The notes: generated by a model not told the origin, from the sequence alone. Counted from the first letter of the stretch, positions 1 to 13,260 are shown. The stretch: DNA of 64,000 bases from Rotaria socialis (GCA_905331475.1 CAJNYU010001567.1:1-64000), one strand, 5' to 3'. Made by a program: numbers and translations.

Positions 1-1189
1 GCTACACGTTGCACTTTCATAAACCCTTTTTTCGTTTATTATTCTACGGTTTTTTTTTACAGTGTAGTACACGTCGTTGTGGTTGCCACAGTAGTTGAAC
101 TATGATTGCTTGGTGAGGTTTTCGTACTATTTAGAGCTAGGACAAAAATACGAAGTGCCGTGGCTACAACAATGGCTGCGTCGAGAATAACAAAAAATAC
201 TAATCAACGAACATGGACACTTTACTATGTTTTGTCAAATTTACTGATGAAGGTGAATTTAAATGAGAAGTTTGTGAAATTTTCAAGGCATTGGTAGAAN
301 CTTGATTAAAATATGATTTTTGTTTCAAGGCACATCCTGAACAAACAAAGGGCACTGAAAAATCCGTTTTGAACTAAAGCTAACTTTTGTTTGGATTATA
401 TTTTTTACTGATGATGGTGAATTTAAATGAGAAGTTTGTGATATTTTCAAGGCATTGGTAGAAAATGCAGATTGATCGGTCGTGAATATCAGGTTTTTGC
501 CAATCTGTGTCACTTGAGAAATAAAAGGAACTTTTCGTCGGTGTCTACCTAGCCTTGACACCTGAGAAACTAACGTAGATCGATGCTTGCCCAGTGTCGA
601 TAAAACTAACAAATGAATTGAATTTTTATTTCTTTTCTCTCGCTTTCAGAGTATGCGTGAAGCTTTTTGAATGATAAAGTTCTGTAGTATAGTACCTAGT
701 ATTTTAATTGAATTTTCGCGCATTTGCATTACAACGTAGGGATGTTGATGAAGCAAAGCAATCAATTTTTATTTCTGTTTCACCAATTCACTGCATTATG
801 TAAAAGAGTATGTGCAGATTTGAAACTAATATTTTATTGCAAATTGTTTTTCATTTGCTGATCAATAAAGTGAAATTCGATGCCGATAAAATTCGTGATC
901 GGAACTATTGTTTGTTGAACGAGATATGAATCTAAGAAAATGTGAATTACTGTAGTCACCATCCTCATAGATCAAGCGAAAAAAATGTAAAATTTAAATA
1001 AAATTTTTACGATTAATATGAAATCTATCATTAACAACTAATAATAGTATTTACTGCGTGTAAATATTTGCAATACGAAAAGAAAAATAATCAATGTATC
1101 TTTACACGAGATAGAAGATAAAGAAGCATTTGAGTCAACAGAAGGGCTAAATGTAACTCGAGAATTTATAGCATATATTGAAAATAAAT
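1..1189. other. Upstream non-coding stretch with a 60-bp near-identical direct repeat
   Basis: No convincing gene. A segment at about 240-298 recurs at about 403-463 with only a few differences, separated by about 100 bp. A single N sits at position 300 inside this area, so an assembly problem is possible. The remaining open frames are short and have no recognisable motifs. The last part, up to 1189, is probably the 5' untranslated exon of the deaminase gene that follows, because a good splice donor (GTAAGT) starts at 1190. Confidence 0.5.
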
Positions 1190-1247
1190 GTAAGTGACGA
1201 CCATATTACAACTAAGAAAATGACGTAACTCTTACTTTTAATTACAG

Positions 1248-1859
1248 ATGAATACTGTCGAATTGATCAACCGGTTTTTGGCTGTCATTCAACTAGATAT
1301 TTTACCTAAGACTCGAGACTGTATTACGCGAGGCAATGGTACCTTTGGCGCAGCTATTCTTAAAAAGTCAGACCTTTCACTTATTATTGCCGAAGTCAAC
1401 AATGTAGTAGATAATCCCATGTGGCATGGCGAAGTCAATGTTATTAAAAAGCTCTGGGAAACGAACGATCGATCTAATATACCCGACCCTAAAGATTGTA
1501 TCTTTCTTAGTACACACGAGCCTTGCTCACTTTGTCTTTCAGCGATAACTTGGTCTGGCTATGATAATTTCTACTATCTCTTCAGTTACGAAGATAGCCG
1601 TGATCGGTTTAATATGCCATATGATATTCAAATTTTAAAAGAAGTTTTTGGAAATGGTGAAGACAATCGTCCATTTTATAATCGTAAAAATGAATTCTGG
1701 AACAGTTACAATATTCAGGAGATGATCAAAGATCTCGATGTAAGTGATCATGATCGACAAACGTTGCTGAATCGTATGAATGATATAATCGACCAGTATA
1801 CTGTACTATCAGACACTTATGAGGCAAACACAAGCAAACCAGTAGTTTACAAGTTTTGA
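1248..1859 (+). CDS. Cytidine/guanine deaminase-like zinc hydrolase
   Basis: A 203-aa protein of the cytidine deaminase-like superfamily, which removes amino groups from bases, nucleosides or nucleotides using a catalytic zinc. Visible motifs are HGE at residues 60-62 (one zinc ligand and the proton-shuttling Glu) and PCSLC at 92-96 (the two Cys ligands). The N-terminal GTFGAAILKK resembles the start of the core fold. The start codon lies immediately after a splice acceptor (TTAATTACAG ending at 1247), and a GTAAGT donor is at 1190. This gives a 58-bp intron in the 5' untranslated region; spliced-leader addition at the same acceptor is an alternative. No in-frame ATG exists upstream. The motif spacing looks closest to bacterial-type nucleoside deaminases, so acquisition by transfer is possible but untested. 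The substrate cannot be told from sequence. The next gene converges on it. Confidence 0.85.
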   Translation: MNTVELINRFLAVIQLDILPKTRDCITRGNGTFGAAILKKSDLSLIIAEVNNVVDNPMWHGEVNVIKKLWETNDRSNIPDPKDCIFLSTHEPCSLCLSAITWSGYDNFYYLFSYEDSRDRFNMPYDIQILKEVFGNGEDNRPFYNRKNEFWNSYNIQEMIKDLDVSDHDRQTLLNRMNDIIDQYTVLSDTYEANTSKPVVYKF

Positions 1860-2240
1860 ATTTTATTTTTGTAATAATACCTGCTTTTCATTTATATTAA
1901 ATCCGATCAGAGAACTCTGGCTGGATGATTGTCGTATTATTTAAAAGTCTTTCTTATAATAAATACTTTTGAAATGTATTCAAAGCTTTCATCAGTAAGG
2001 TTTTATTACTCGCATCGAAACTGATGAACTCTTGCTTATAATGCTTCAAGTATTCTATTATTCGTACAATCTCAAAAGAGTCTTACTCACGGAATGAGTA
2101 TAATATTCTCGCCTAATTACCCATATGCAGGAAGCAAATTATTATCGGATGAAAAAGAATGAATTTATTATTAAAAGCATTAGAGTACTGTCTGTGCACT
2201 TTAATTAATTGAACTGTTAAACTTAATGATTCAATGCAGA
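1860..2240. other. Convergent 3' spacer
   Basis: About 380 bp between two genes that end toward each other. It should hold both 3' untranslated ends. No coding signal was seen. Confidence 0.5.
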
Positions 2241-5200
2241 TTAGTTGTCTTGTATTCCGCTGATAGCACTAATTTGATCGCGTATAATAGAGATTTTTTT
2301 CACACTTTCGATGTAGTCGTTAATAATCACCAAGTGGTCGTGTTCACTTCTCTGTACCATACACTTCATGTCTTGTTTATAGTCCATTTTTAGTTTTAGA
2401 AGTTCGTTATGCAGTGCCCGATTCGATTGATGATAACCTTCATGGTCGCAAATATAGCTCTCCTCGTGGATCATTCGATTGAGACAGGCCAGGAATGGAT
2501 TTTGACTAGAGCGATCAATATTTTGATCGAGGAAATGAGCGAAGTGTACGCTTGCAGGAAACAGTTCCTGATTAAGAATAGCTAAGTCGTTGGATGGATA
2601 GCCTACAGTATCGACCAGCTCGTAATCCAGTTGATAATCGACTGGTACGTGGTGCGTCGCATCACATGAACAACATTCGCATTGATTTCGATATTCGTGC
2701 AAGGAATAGCATGTAACCAAAAGACTTTCAAGCCGCTTAAACGAACGAGAGCACCGATTGCATATTGCCGAATGTCGTTGAGTAGTTTTCGGACGTAGCT
2801 CTATAAACTTATATGAACATCCCAATTTGTGTAAAATATGGTTTCGAAGAATGTTTCGCATCGCTTCCATTATCGGACGAATCATCTGGAGGATTGCGAG
2901 TCGTGCATATTCTACTCCTTGTAAACCTTGATGCAGGAGGTATCCATGGTGACTTTGGCAGGCAAACTCCAGTAATTTATCCAGGGAATTTTTTGAGATC
3001 GACCAGCTCATCTCGCAATTTGGTTCTTGGTTACCCGTGAAGCGTGTTTTAGCCAAATGTATGAAGAAAGTACTATCGAACCTCAATATATTCTCGTCAT
3101 TCAATGGGATATTACCAAGTGACACGGAGTTAAGCAATGATTGAACAGGATTAGTGTTTATATTGGAATGGACATTCTTGGAAAGACATTTAGTGAGACT
3201 AAATATGAGATTATCATGCGCTGTAGGTCCAAGAAAATTAACCAACTGTTTCAAACATTGCTGATACCCAATGAATTCCGATTCGTGATTCTCAATCAGG
3301 ACACAGACAGCATTCAAGTGTGTCAGATTCACGACGAAAGAAAGTATGTATTGCATTGTTATTTCATCTTGACCTTGGCCACTTGAAACATTAGAAAAGC
3401 CAGGAGTGTCAATAATCCGTAACTTTTGCCCATTTGCGATATCAAATATATGCGACTTGCAGCGCATTGTTTTAGATTGACCACTATGATTGTGATCTTC
3501 GTTAGGATCGTTATTACCAAGTGGGATCAAGCGCGTTCCCATTTCGTTAATGAGTGGAAAAATAAATGAAATTAACACTTTAATAGCAGATGTACTTGAT
3601 TGAATTTCAGAGTATGTCCTGTGTTTCAAGCAGTTGGCGATTGTGTTAATTAGTGTTGATTTGCCGACTCCTGTTTTGCCTATAAGGACTATATTGATCA
3701 TCTGATTTTTGCAATTCTTCGGTGTAACTGAGATTGGTTCTATCTTCTTAGGTGTCAAAGACGCACGTGTATTACTACGCGAACAGTAGTTCGTAGTGGG
3801 AAACACTTTGATCGTATCCAGCTCATGTGAACAATAAGAGAAATCAACGTAAATCAGATTCAATTTAGGATTTCTGTTTCTCTCGTCAATCATTTGTGTA
3901 AATATATCTTGCAACTGTGCCCAATGTATCGTATTAATAATGTCGTTAGAACACAGAATTCTTTGTTGCCTGATATCTTCAATCAGCTTTTTCTCTATCT
4001 CGTCCTCAGTATCACCTTGCTTAATACCTCGATTCGCAGCATTCCAATAAGTAAATTTTCGAGCTTTTAAATCATCGATAAGTTCTTGTTTTTCTTTCAA
4101 AGCTCTCAAATCATGCATCAAATCCTCAATCCTGCTTTTCAGATCTTTATCTTTTAAATCGATTCGTAATTGATACTCATTCATGATCTCTTGTGATTGT
4201 TTGCTTCGGCGCATATTCTGAATAAGATCCCGACCTTGTGTTGTTTCATCGTCATATTGCTTTATTAATTGTGAGACTTTATTCTGCACATCGTGAAATT
4301 GTTCTTTCAAATCATTTTCATAACACTCGGATATTTTATCATTTCGAAACGCTGTCCATATTCTACTAACGGATGATAGCCGAAACCAATAGTCTTCAAT
4401 CTTGGTTGCAATTTTGGATTCTATTGGAAAAAATTCGACATTGTTGTGATTGTGCTCGAGATCAAACATTTTCCTGGGATGAAGAATATAGTTGCAAGGT
4501 GAATAGTCATAAGTGTTGTTTTTAATTTTAAAAATTTCCTGACACATATCAACAATTGCTGTCTGACTGGCTAAATGAGGAATGTTTGAATAAACATGTG
4601 TAGAAACAATTCTGTTGAGTACAGCTTCATCAAAAGTAGGTTTTGTATCATTCATCAAGGAATGGCATATGTGTTCAAGATGCGCATCGATTATTTTCGA
4701 ATCATCAGCAGGTAATCTGAATAGAACGACAACATCAATACCCTTGTCTATTGCAGTAATGGCATGAGTGGCAGAATTTGTGTCGATTTTCTGTTGAATA
4801 TCTTTGTCGTCAAGTAAAGCTTGATACCGAGCCGCGAAGGAGTAATATAAGATACGGGTGTATTCATCAATTAAAAATGGATAGTTAACAGCTGAAGCAA
4901 TACCACTTGGTGATACCAAGTTCGATAATATACTCAACTGGAGATCAATGTCAAAATCAAGAAGTCGAAGAACATTTCTATTCTCTGATTTTTCGCCACT
5001 TTTTATCATACATTCTATCACTGGAGACGAGCCATTGGAACTCACTTTCAAACGAATACTTAATTTTTCCAGAACCTGATCTCGCCATCCATCATAGAGA
5101 GTTCCTATGTGACCGGAAGGAAGAATTGCCTTACGTAATAGAGGACTTAAACTTAAGTTCCCAGTCAATGAGGGATTGTAACTTCGATTTGATGTGGGCA

Positions 5201-6492
5201 ACATAAAGAAAGAGATATTTGATATTGAGGTGGACGACATGCTATCAAAAGAATTAATCAGTTGACTTTCACCGGGTTTCACTTGCTTCTCAAACCATTT
5301 TTTCCCTTCGTAGGTAATCCAGCTGCTTACACAAAGAATAAAATCCTTTGCATAGATAGAATCTACCCATTTTTTCGGTTGTAGATTTTTATATCCATAA
5401 TAAGCACCAGCTAACTGGCCATAAATAGCAGCTGTTGTATCTGTATCATCGCCCAAGTTCACTGCCTTCAATGAGCCTTTATCGAACGAGTCCTCATCAC
5501 TCCAAAATGCCCACAAAGCAGCTTCAAGAGCATCAACAATATATCCTTTCCCTCGAATTCCATCTTCATAGCCACCTGGTTTTTTGTATGATCCTTTTGC
5601 AATCTTCATAATTTCAGGAACCAAAGCTTTATTACTGAACCACTGCTGATGATCATCGTAAAAGTTTTCGCTAGTCAGTTGTACTCTTGTTTCACCATTT
5701 AGAGCAGCCACGATAAGAGCTCCATAATAACGGCAAGCATCACATGCTTCGTTATCCCCATGGGTGATTCTACCACTAACACCCGAATATTCAACAGCCA
5801 ATTCTGGTACTCGAAAGAAAAAGAGTGGTACAGGTGCTAGACGCATTAAGGCTCCATTGCCGGCTACACCATCTTTACTACACAAAACATCGAATGCTTG
5901 AAGAAGATTACGATCGGACAAAAGGTCTATGTGATCTAAGGGAATACCATGATCTTGGGCAAATTTTCTTTGACGTCTTTCAAATTCTTCGATAGATTGT
6001 CTGGTAGCCGCACCAATATCAAAACATTGACCAGTCGATGACATGTAGCCATTTCGATACCACCATTTGTAACGGACTAATTGATCGTACGGAACAAAAT
6101 CTTGACAAGCAATTAGCGAATTAGCCAAACATAGAGCCATGGAGGTATCGTCAGTAAACTATAAAGGCGAACAAAATGAAAATTGATAATTTTAGATTTC
6201 TGACCTGTCCTGGTTGTAAACCCCATGTTCCGCCGCCTTTTAGATCTGTCACTGGACTATCCACCAAAAAGCTACGAGGTCTGAATTCAACATGAGCACC
6301 AAGGGCATCACCTATGGCTAGACCAAACATAGAACCCTGGATACGATCCAATGAATTATCGTCGATGCTTGATAAGTGAGCATAGTCTTTTGAACTAATT
6401 TGAAGTTCATCAGGTTTCATGATGGATGTTTGTTCGACATCATGAAAATGACAGTCGAGCCAAAATTTGTCTGATAAAACAGAATTATTCAT
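2241..6492 (-). CDS. ADP-ribosylglycohydrolase / stonustoxin-like / P-loop GTPase fusion protein
   Basis: Two exons (6492-6205 and 6158-2241; 46-bp GT-AG intron) give 1401 aa. The splice restores the motif FTDDTS at residues 97-102, which supports the join. Residues about 48-365 are a DraG-type ADP-ribosylglycohydrolase, which removes ADP-ribose from targets. GLAIGDALGAHVEF, FTDDTS and the C-terminal GDDTDTT near 331 carry the Asp residues that bind the two metal ions, so it looks active. Residues about 430-690 resemble the N-terminal part of stonustoxin-like proteins (the GTLYDGWRD and ATHAITA stretches); many animals have intracellular relatives, so this does not imply venom. Residues about 700-797 are charged coiled coil. 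A G domain follows, with P-loop GKTGVGKST at about 923-931 and DTPGF near 1013; G4 is unclear. A Cys/His-rich patch at about 1228-1262 may bind metal. The long second exon has no stops. The role is unknown; the layout recalls immune GTPases. Confidence 0.88.
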
Positions 6493-9400
6493 TTTTCAAT
6501 TAGCCAACAACATTTATTGCATTTTAGCTTTCAATAATGTCGAGCAGACGCAACGGCATCATGTTTTCTATTCGTGCAATACAAAATATCATCACTTACT
6601 TTTTTTATTATTTTGATTGGAATTCATTATGAAAGTTTAAATTACTTATCTGAAAGTAAATCATTGAAACAGCATTGGAAAATAAATCCTATTAGACACT
6701 ATAATGTACTCCAATAACTCAACATAAAAAGATAGTGTGTAGTATAGATGTATATGAGCAACTACTATCTAATCTTTCTTTCATTGAAAAAACGAATTCT
6801 TTGTTATCGTATGAATGCGCACAGTACAATTGCTCTACAATAGTTTCGCCCCTGTTCGCTACCATGAGCTGGGGCTGTGTTTACTGGTAAAACCTCTTCA
6901 ATTTTTTATATTGTTACAACTAAGATAAATAAATATTTGTTTGATGAAAGTAGAGTTACCTCGTTTCGCGTCAGAAAGCATGCATCTACACTCTTTGATG
7001 TTTCCGGCAATCGTTTGACATTGTTTTAGCGATTCTAATTATAAGCGCCATATCTTTTATTTCTAACATGTAAATTATTTTCAGTGTTACGATACCAGAA
7101 AGATAACATTTGGATGCATCACATACAATTGTTATATTGTTAAGTAAAACAAGGATCGAAACAGAAGTGCTTAGCATCTGTTAGAAAAAGATCATTGCAT
7201 ATCTACTAATGTATCCAATATGATGGATTCTATTCAAATCGTTTCTGAAAATATTTTTAGCTAAATCCTATGCACAGTATCATATCTATTACTTGGATAG
7301 TAAAGACTTTCTAAAGCGCTTAAATTTTCTCATTATCTGCGTTGTTTCAAAACGTGGTGTCTTGGTCGTAAATATTTTATCAGATTCTTCAATCTTTTCT
7401 ATCTGAAAAAAGCTTGAGAACGTTAGCTTTGGTCACGAGCTGTCGTCCTAAGTTGTTTGACGGATAAATGTCTCTATAAAATCGCAACTGTTGAGGGTTG
7501 ATGTGTCAACAATGGACATCATTACCTTTACAGAATTTCTGAATAATCATTGAAATATGGGAGATGTGGTAACGATGAAAACGCTGGCATATTTAACTAT
7601 CTCGACCAAGCTTTGTGTACGTTTTTTGAATCTCCTACGCTGAATAGTTCTAGTACATTCTTCCGAGAAACGTCATTAACAAGTTCTTGAATATGAGGAG
7701 TAGGGATAAAAGAAAACAAATGGTTGAGAAATTTCTAAAGCCTTCCTGAGGGATTCATGAGAAAGTGCAAAAATCCAACTAAAAGTAATGTAGTTGTAAA
7801 AATAATGAATAGCCCACTTTTAGCACCAACCAGCTATTTAGTAATTTCCTGAACGTTTTCTATACTACATATGAAAAAATGTTTGAGAATTATTTAGAGA
7901 CTATCCAACGTAAGAAGTGTCCACGGGTTCCCTATCGTGGGTCTCCGGTGCGTATTTTCGGGTAAAATTAACAAGAGGACTGTTAAATTCAGGTAGATGC
8001 TTAAGTATTCGAAAAAAAAGCATCTTACCGCAGTGAGAAAGAAACTACTATTTCGAAAAATCATTAAGTACACTTTGATACTGTGGTTACGCTAAAAAAA
8101 ACTGTTAGTCCTACTTACTAAATAGTTTTCTTTCATCACTCACAAGTTTCGTTACGCTAATACTTTGAAATGCAAATATTTTTTCCACACTATTTTTCGC
8201 TTAAAAAAAATACTCAGTCAACACCACCTGTCGCAGAGTATACATTTGATCAACGCAATTGATTAAATACCTTCCAACAACACATTTCTATAGGCAACGA
8301 GCCATTTCTCTTGCCGATTGAAACAATCGCCCGGTACTTATTCACAGTCGATGTTGCAAATAATAACAGAGAAAAAGTGAAAAAAATGGTCCGCATAATG
8401 TGGAGAATGCATTATTTACCAACATCAATGGGAGAGATGTGTTTCGCATTCGTTTTGCAATGCATTCAAATCGTACCCCGGTCGTTTCTTGCTGACTAAA
8501 TACTGTTCAATTGAAAAATGTGTGTTGGCTCGTCTCCGTGTGAAATATCAAGTATTTCTTCCATATACAATCATTGCCATTTTCAACTTACCATCAGCGA
8601 AGCTCAAAAATAGTTCTTGAGATCGCGCATGTTTTGAAGTAGAATCAATACAAAGACAGTGTATGAGACTTTGTACTCTGTCTTTTCTTCGTGAAAAAAA
8701 ATGATTGTTGAAATTGAATCATTCGCTCTGGGTTTTTTCTCGTTGTTTTGCAGCTTTTTACCCCCGATACAAACACTGTCAGTTGATATCTTGTGAGAGG
8801 GGTCAAAACACGTTTTTTTTGTGAACTTAATAGCATAGACACTTCTCACCAGTGACATCTACTGTTTATTTTTCCAAATGAATATTTTCCAAAGATAATT
8901 ATACTATTTCATCAACAATATCAATAGTAACACTACCATAATAGCCTGATTTCTAGCTTATTGTCTTTTAATTAGCAGTGCACCTTGAAATTGACTCGTT
9001 TCTATAGTGATGTCGCGAAAATCCAATAGCATGACACAAGTAAAGAGGTTTTGGTCTCAAAATCAAGTTTGCAGGCATCTCTGCGAACAAAAAAAACTGC
9101 ACCTGTTGATTGTAGATTAAACTTAGAATATTTTGGTACTTCATTCATTGAATAAAAATTGTAGGGAAAAATAATAGCTGCAGTGCATAAATGACGCTAA
9201 AATCTACTAATCAAAGAGTGAGTCGTCTGGTTCTGACAATATAGCAAGTGGTAATAAATAATATATATAACATGTTGAAAACATAGAAGAACACACGATG
9301 TCTAATAGTCAATAAACTGGAGGTACCACCGAATTATAAGGCTAGATAAACATTAAATTCAGTGAAAGAGTGAAATAAATTATTTCAATTTATTTTTCCA

Positions 9401-9963
9401 ATAACATTTTTAGTGCATCTTGCATTGCGATAGATGACGCTTTTTTAAATCAGTTCCTAACTGCTTAAATTTTTTATTGTATACATGTATGAAACCTTTG
9501 CAGTAGTGTGCAGAAAGTGAGAAATGGTAATTCTTAAACTGAAGTGGAATTATCAGTAACGCCATGGTAATTCCTCAGGGAAACGAGAACTAGTCATCAA
9601 TTTCCTCATAGTTCATCAATTCATGAAAGTTAAAATAATCGTTTCTCTGAAATACTTTTTTTACCCTAACATTCATGTAGATAAATTTCCGGATGAAAAT
9701 GAGGATAAGAGCAAAAACTATCTTGAATATTGTATTTTTTTATTTTCGTACTCGGGAAACTGTTGGGAACTGAGAAGGAAATCCTATTCCACAGTCATTA
9801 AACACCCCTCGCTTGAGACGTAATAATTTATCATAGTCACAGCCCTTTTCTATTCGCTAATATTGCTACTTAAAGTTAAAATCAATAGGCAAATAATTAT
9901 TAATTGAAACTTATTGAATAGTGCTCTTTATTCTCGATAATGATTTCAATACGAAAAATAAAA
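6493..9963. other. 3.5-kb intergenic desert
   Basis: No gene was recognised on either strand. Open frames of 60-85 codons exist (for example 8604-8858 on the minus strand) but they overlap one another, lack motifs and are rich in A/T codons, so I treat them as chance. The first few hundred bases should contain the promoter of the minus-strand fusion gene. No inverted-repeat element was found here. Confidence 0.45.
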
Positions 9964-11414
9964 TTAAAATCTCGATGGTTTCTTTTCAGGCATATAACTA
10001 TTGAATTCTTTTAATAATTTTAATACTAATGCCCCTAAAACGTGCCAATCATTCTGTTCCTGATAAATCTGTGCTGACAATCGTAAATAACAAGGAATAT
10101 CACCAAGTTCAGGAGCAATGCTACTAGCTCCACTGACCATAGTATTATACGTATTATACAATTGACCAACAACCATTTGACAAATTGTTAAATTATTTGT
10201 TGGTACTTGCACATTCGTCATAGAACTTTGTAAATTCTCTGGTGATAATATTTTTGTTTCCCATAGACGTGATAAATATTGACCACCATACTGAGCTAAA
10301 TCATGATTATATTTCATAATCCGTTCTTCACCACCCAACGATTGCCGATAATCTAATGCTGATAAAATAGCACAGTATGCTGTTCGATCGCGTGTACCTG
10401 TCCATATGAATCTTGTTTCAAAATCTTCCGTCATCGCTGAATCAACAACAGCTGGTGCGGGTACATACAAATGTTGATGATCACGTCGAACATAGAGAAT
10501 GGCACTACTTTTACTTGAATATAGCCATTTATGTGTATTTGTAAAATAATAATCAACGTCGGACATGTCTTCAACATTGATTTCAATATTTCCAAGTGCA
10601 TGTGCTCCATCGACAATCACGGGAATATTATACTGATGAAATAATTCTACCAATTCTTTTACTGGTAATATTACTGCTGGATATGCAGAAACATGACTAA
10701 ATATAGCAGCACGAATTTTGATTGTAGAAGCATTGGCCTTTAATGCAGCAGTTATTGGATCAATGAACGATGCTGGACCAGTGACTGGCCACTGTATGGG
10801 TACTTCTAATACTTTAACACCATAACGTGAGCCTAACCATTGATATAAACCTTTAAATGGACCATAAGCAATAGATAAATCTAAAATGTAGTCTGATGGC
10901 CCTAATGGTGGATCTAAATTTCTTATAATAACATTAATCCCTTCACTAGCATTATCGACTAAGACAGTATCGGATGCATTCTTAATATTCATCATTGTTG
11001 ATAATCGTTGTTTTGCTGATGTTATACATTGACGATAACCAGTTGCACGATTCATCCAAGCGTCCTACATAATGAACAACAAAAATCTTGATTGCGTATA
11101 AGAGAAACATTTGATTTCTCTTACAATCGAAGATTCCATTTGTTCAACATAGGTATATTGCGATGCTACAACAATTTTGGGAGTGCCACCATAAGCACCA
11201 TGGTTCTATGAAATTTATTTATAAAATATTTCAATGTTTGCAAAAATGTAAAAATTCAATTTATACATACAAACTGGTGAAATATGGTTCCATTTTTTAC
11301 AAAGAAAAAATCATTTAATCGTTCGTTTCCAAATGGTATAGGATCTGTTATTGTGGATGCTGTTATTTTAGTAATAGTTAGAAGAAGAACTGCCACAAAA
11401 GAGATAGTAAACAT
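9964..11414 (-). CDS. Secreted PLP-dependent class V aminotransferase, isopenicillin-N-epimerase-like
   Basis: Three exons (11414-11271, 11205-11125, 11064-9964) with 65- and 60-bp GT-AG introns give 441 aa. The joins rebuild the family's N-terminal motif FNHGAYGGTP across intron 1. Class V aminotransferases use pyridoxal phosphate for desulfuration, lyase or epimerase chemistry. The PLP lysine is in NTHKWL (about residue 254) and the cofactor-binding Asp is in VDGAH (about 227). Overall similarity looks closest to the isopenicillin N epimerase-like / hercynylcysteine-lyase-like group, whose substrates vary. The first about 20 residues are hydrophobic (MFTISFVAVLLL), a likely signal peptide, so the enzyme probably enters the secretory pathway, which is unusual for this fold. 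The most 3' exon alone would look like a truncated 363-aa protein. The substrate is unknown. Confidence 0.88.
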
Positions 11415-13260
11415 GTTGAATGATGATGCGAAATTGAATTACGAGCTGTTTTCAAAGAATGAGAGAAAAACAACAATCTTTATCAATCTGCATAAGATAT
11501 GATAAACAAATAAAGGTATACTCGGTGTTCGTAAACAATAGATAAAATTATAATAGCCCAAAAAAGAAGACTTCTTTTTAGTTCAGAGACTCCATTATTT
11601 ATTAGAACATAATGTACATATTCATCAGACTTCAACATTTGTTCATCGCTCATTTTTCGAAAACTACTATTACTCTTTCTATGATAATTAAAAGCAATTC
11701 TGTTTTTAATTAAAACTACCTATTGAATATGAACGTCCAAAGTCACGTCTAATATCATACACACTACAGTTTCACTGATCTATAAATGTTATTTCTATTT
11801 TTGACTTTACAAAATATAATTGTAAGGAGCTTTATATTTCGCAAAAGGAGCCATGATGACGAATTTGTGTTTACCGAGTGGAGCAGCATGATTAGAGTAA
11901 GATCTACCACCATGAAATACAGTCATTTGAATGCTCTTGGAGAATCGCAATGGACGCATCCTTTGTCTTGTTTGTAATATATAAGTAGTTGATACTCGTT
12001 GGCTAAATGTGTCGATGGTAGCAAAGAATATATATAGTTACATATATGTATATTTGAACTGACTGCTACTGTAGTTAAAAAAAATTTTTAAGTCCTACTG
12101 CAACAAAAACACTTCATGTCACTATTGTAAGCAATGGACACTATATCAACAGCCATTACAATTTTAAGAAGAACAAGGTGATGTCAGCAGTGATTTCACA
12201 AGTATCTTCGATGAGAGAACATCCACAATACAACAATAAATCAGCAGAGCTTTTTGTTTTGAGGACATCAAATTGCTCATCCAATAAATATGTTGTCGAA
12301 TCGTGCTGTACAGGGACACAATTCTTGCTAATAGCACTATGATACTGATATATTTTCAGTCTAATTGCTTGCTATGAAGAAAATAAAAGGAACAGCTTGA
12401 TGCAACTTATTGTCTACTGATGAATAGTAACGAGACTGTTATCGATAACCAGAATATAAAAAGTCCAATAAATGGATTGGTTTTGACCTTTAAGATATTG
12501 AATTCAGTCAATATTATATATGATTGCTTTCTATTCTAGAATTAACTGAGTATCTGGATTACTTAATCAGTCGAGTTAAATTTTCTTTCGCTCTTTTACT
12601 TTATAAAAGATTTCCTCAAGGTCTTGTTTCTTTTGTTTGAAACAATTTTTCAAACTCAGTGAGAAAATCAGGTTGAAGGTTTGAGGTATTGTTATTTGCG
12701 TCGGATGATCTATTCATCACATTATCCAGGGTGTGAGTGTGAATTTTGGCATATCTTAAGACAATACTCATGCACACATCCGCACTCATTATGAAATTTA
12801 CATACATGTATAGACAAGATTTTATCAACTTTACATATTGATTGTTGCGTTAGAGAAAATTTTACTGCTACTTACAATCGCTTAATATCAAGCAATAACA
12901 AATAAAAATATTAGAAAAATTTTAAACGACGTTGAAGTTCTAAAATAAACTCCAATAATAGTAAAATAAAAATAATTGGAAGATGAGAATAAACTACTAA
13001 AATAAAAAATTGATTTGTTTGAATTAAACTCATCTATGCAGACCATAATGTTTTGGCGCTTACGAGGTATAACGTTTCTTTGAACATGATTGCGTTAATA
13101 ATGCAATAAATTCAGTAAATCCAAAAATAGATAATTATGGAAAATTAACAAGTACATTATCATGAATAATTTCGAACAGTTATCGATTTTTTTTACACAC
13201 GAATGATGTCGACTTGAGGATTCTGTAACTGACAGACATAATTAAAGCTTAATAGAAAAT
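11415..13260. other. Intergenic region
   Basis: No recognised gene. An uninterrupted plus-strand frame of about 85 codons runs from about 12090 to 12344, without an early ATG or any family motif; it could be a remnant exon. A minus-strand 70-codon frame at 12616-12828 is also unassigned. The stretch next to 11414 should hold the promoter of the aminotransferase gene. Confidence 0.35.

Noticed and set aside
106..612. Short frames on both strands over the 60-bp direct repeat
   Set aside because: They are short, overlap each other and include repeat copies; there is no family match.
2241..6492. Calling this gene a venom toxin because of the stonustoxin-like part
   Set aside because: There is no signal peptide, the fused domains are intracellular enzymes, and stonustoxin-like domains are common in non-venomous animals.
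8604..8858. Two overlapping minus-strand frames
   Set aside because: They occupy the same DNA in different frames, have no motifs and no splice context.
12085..12344. 85-codon plus-strand open frame
   Set aside because: It has no early ATG, no motif and no neighbouring exon that I could join; noted only in the intergenic entry.
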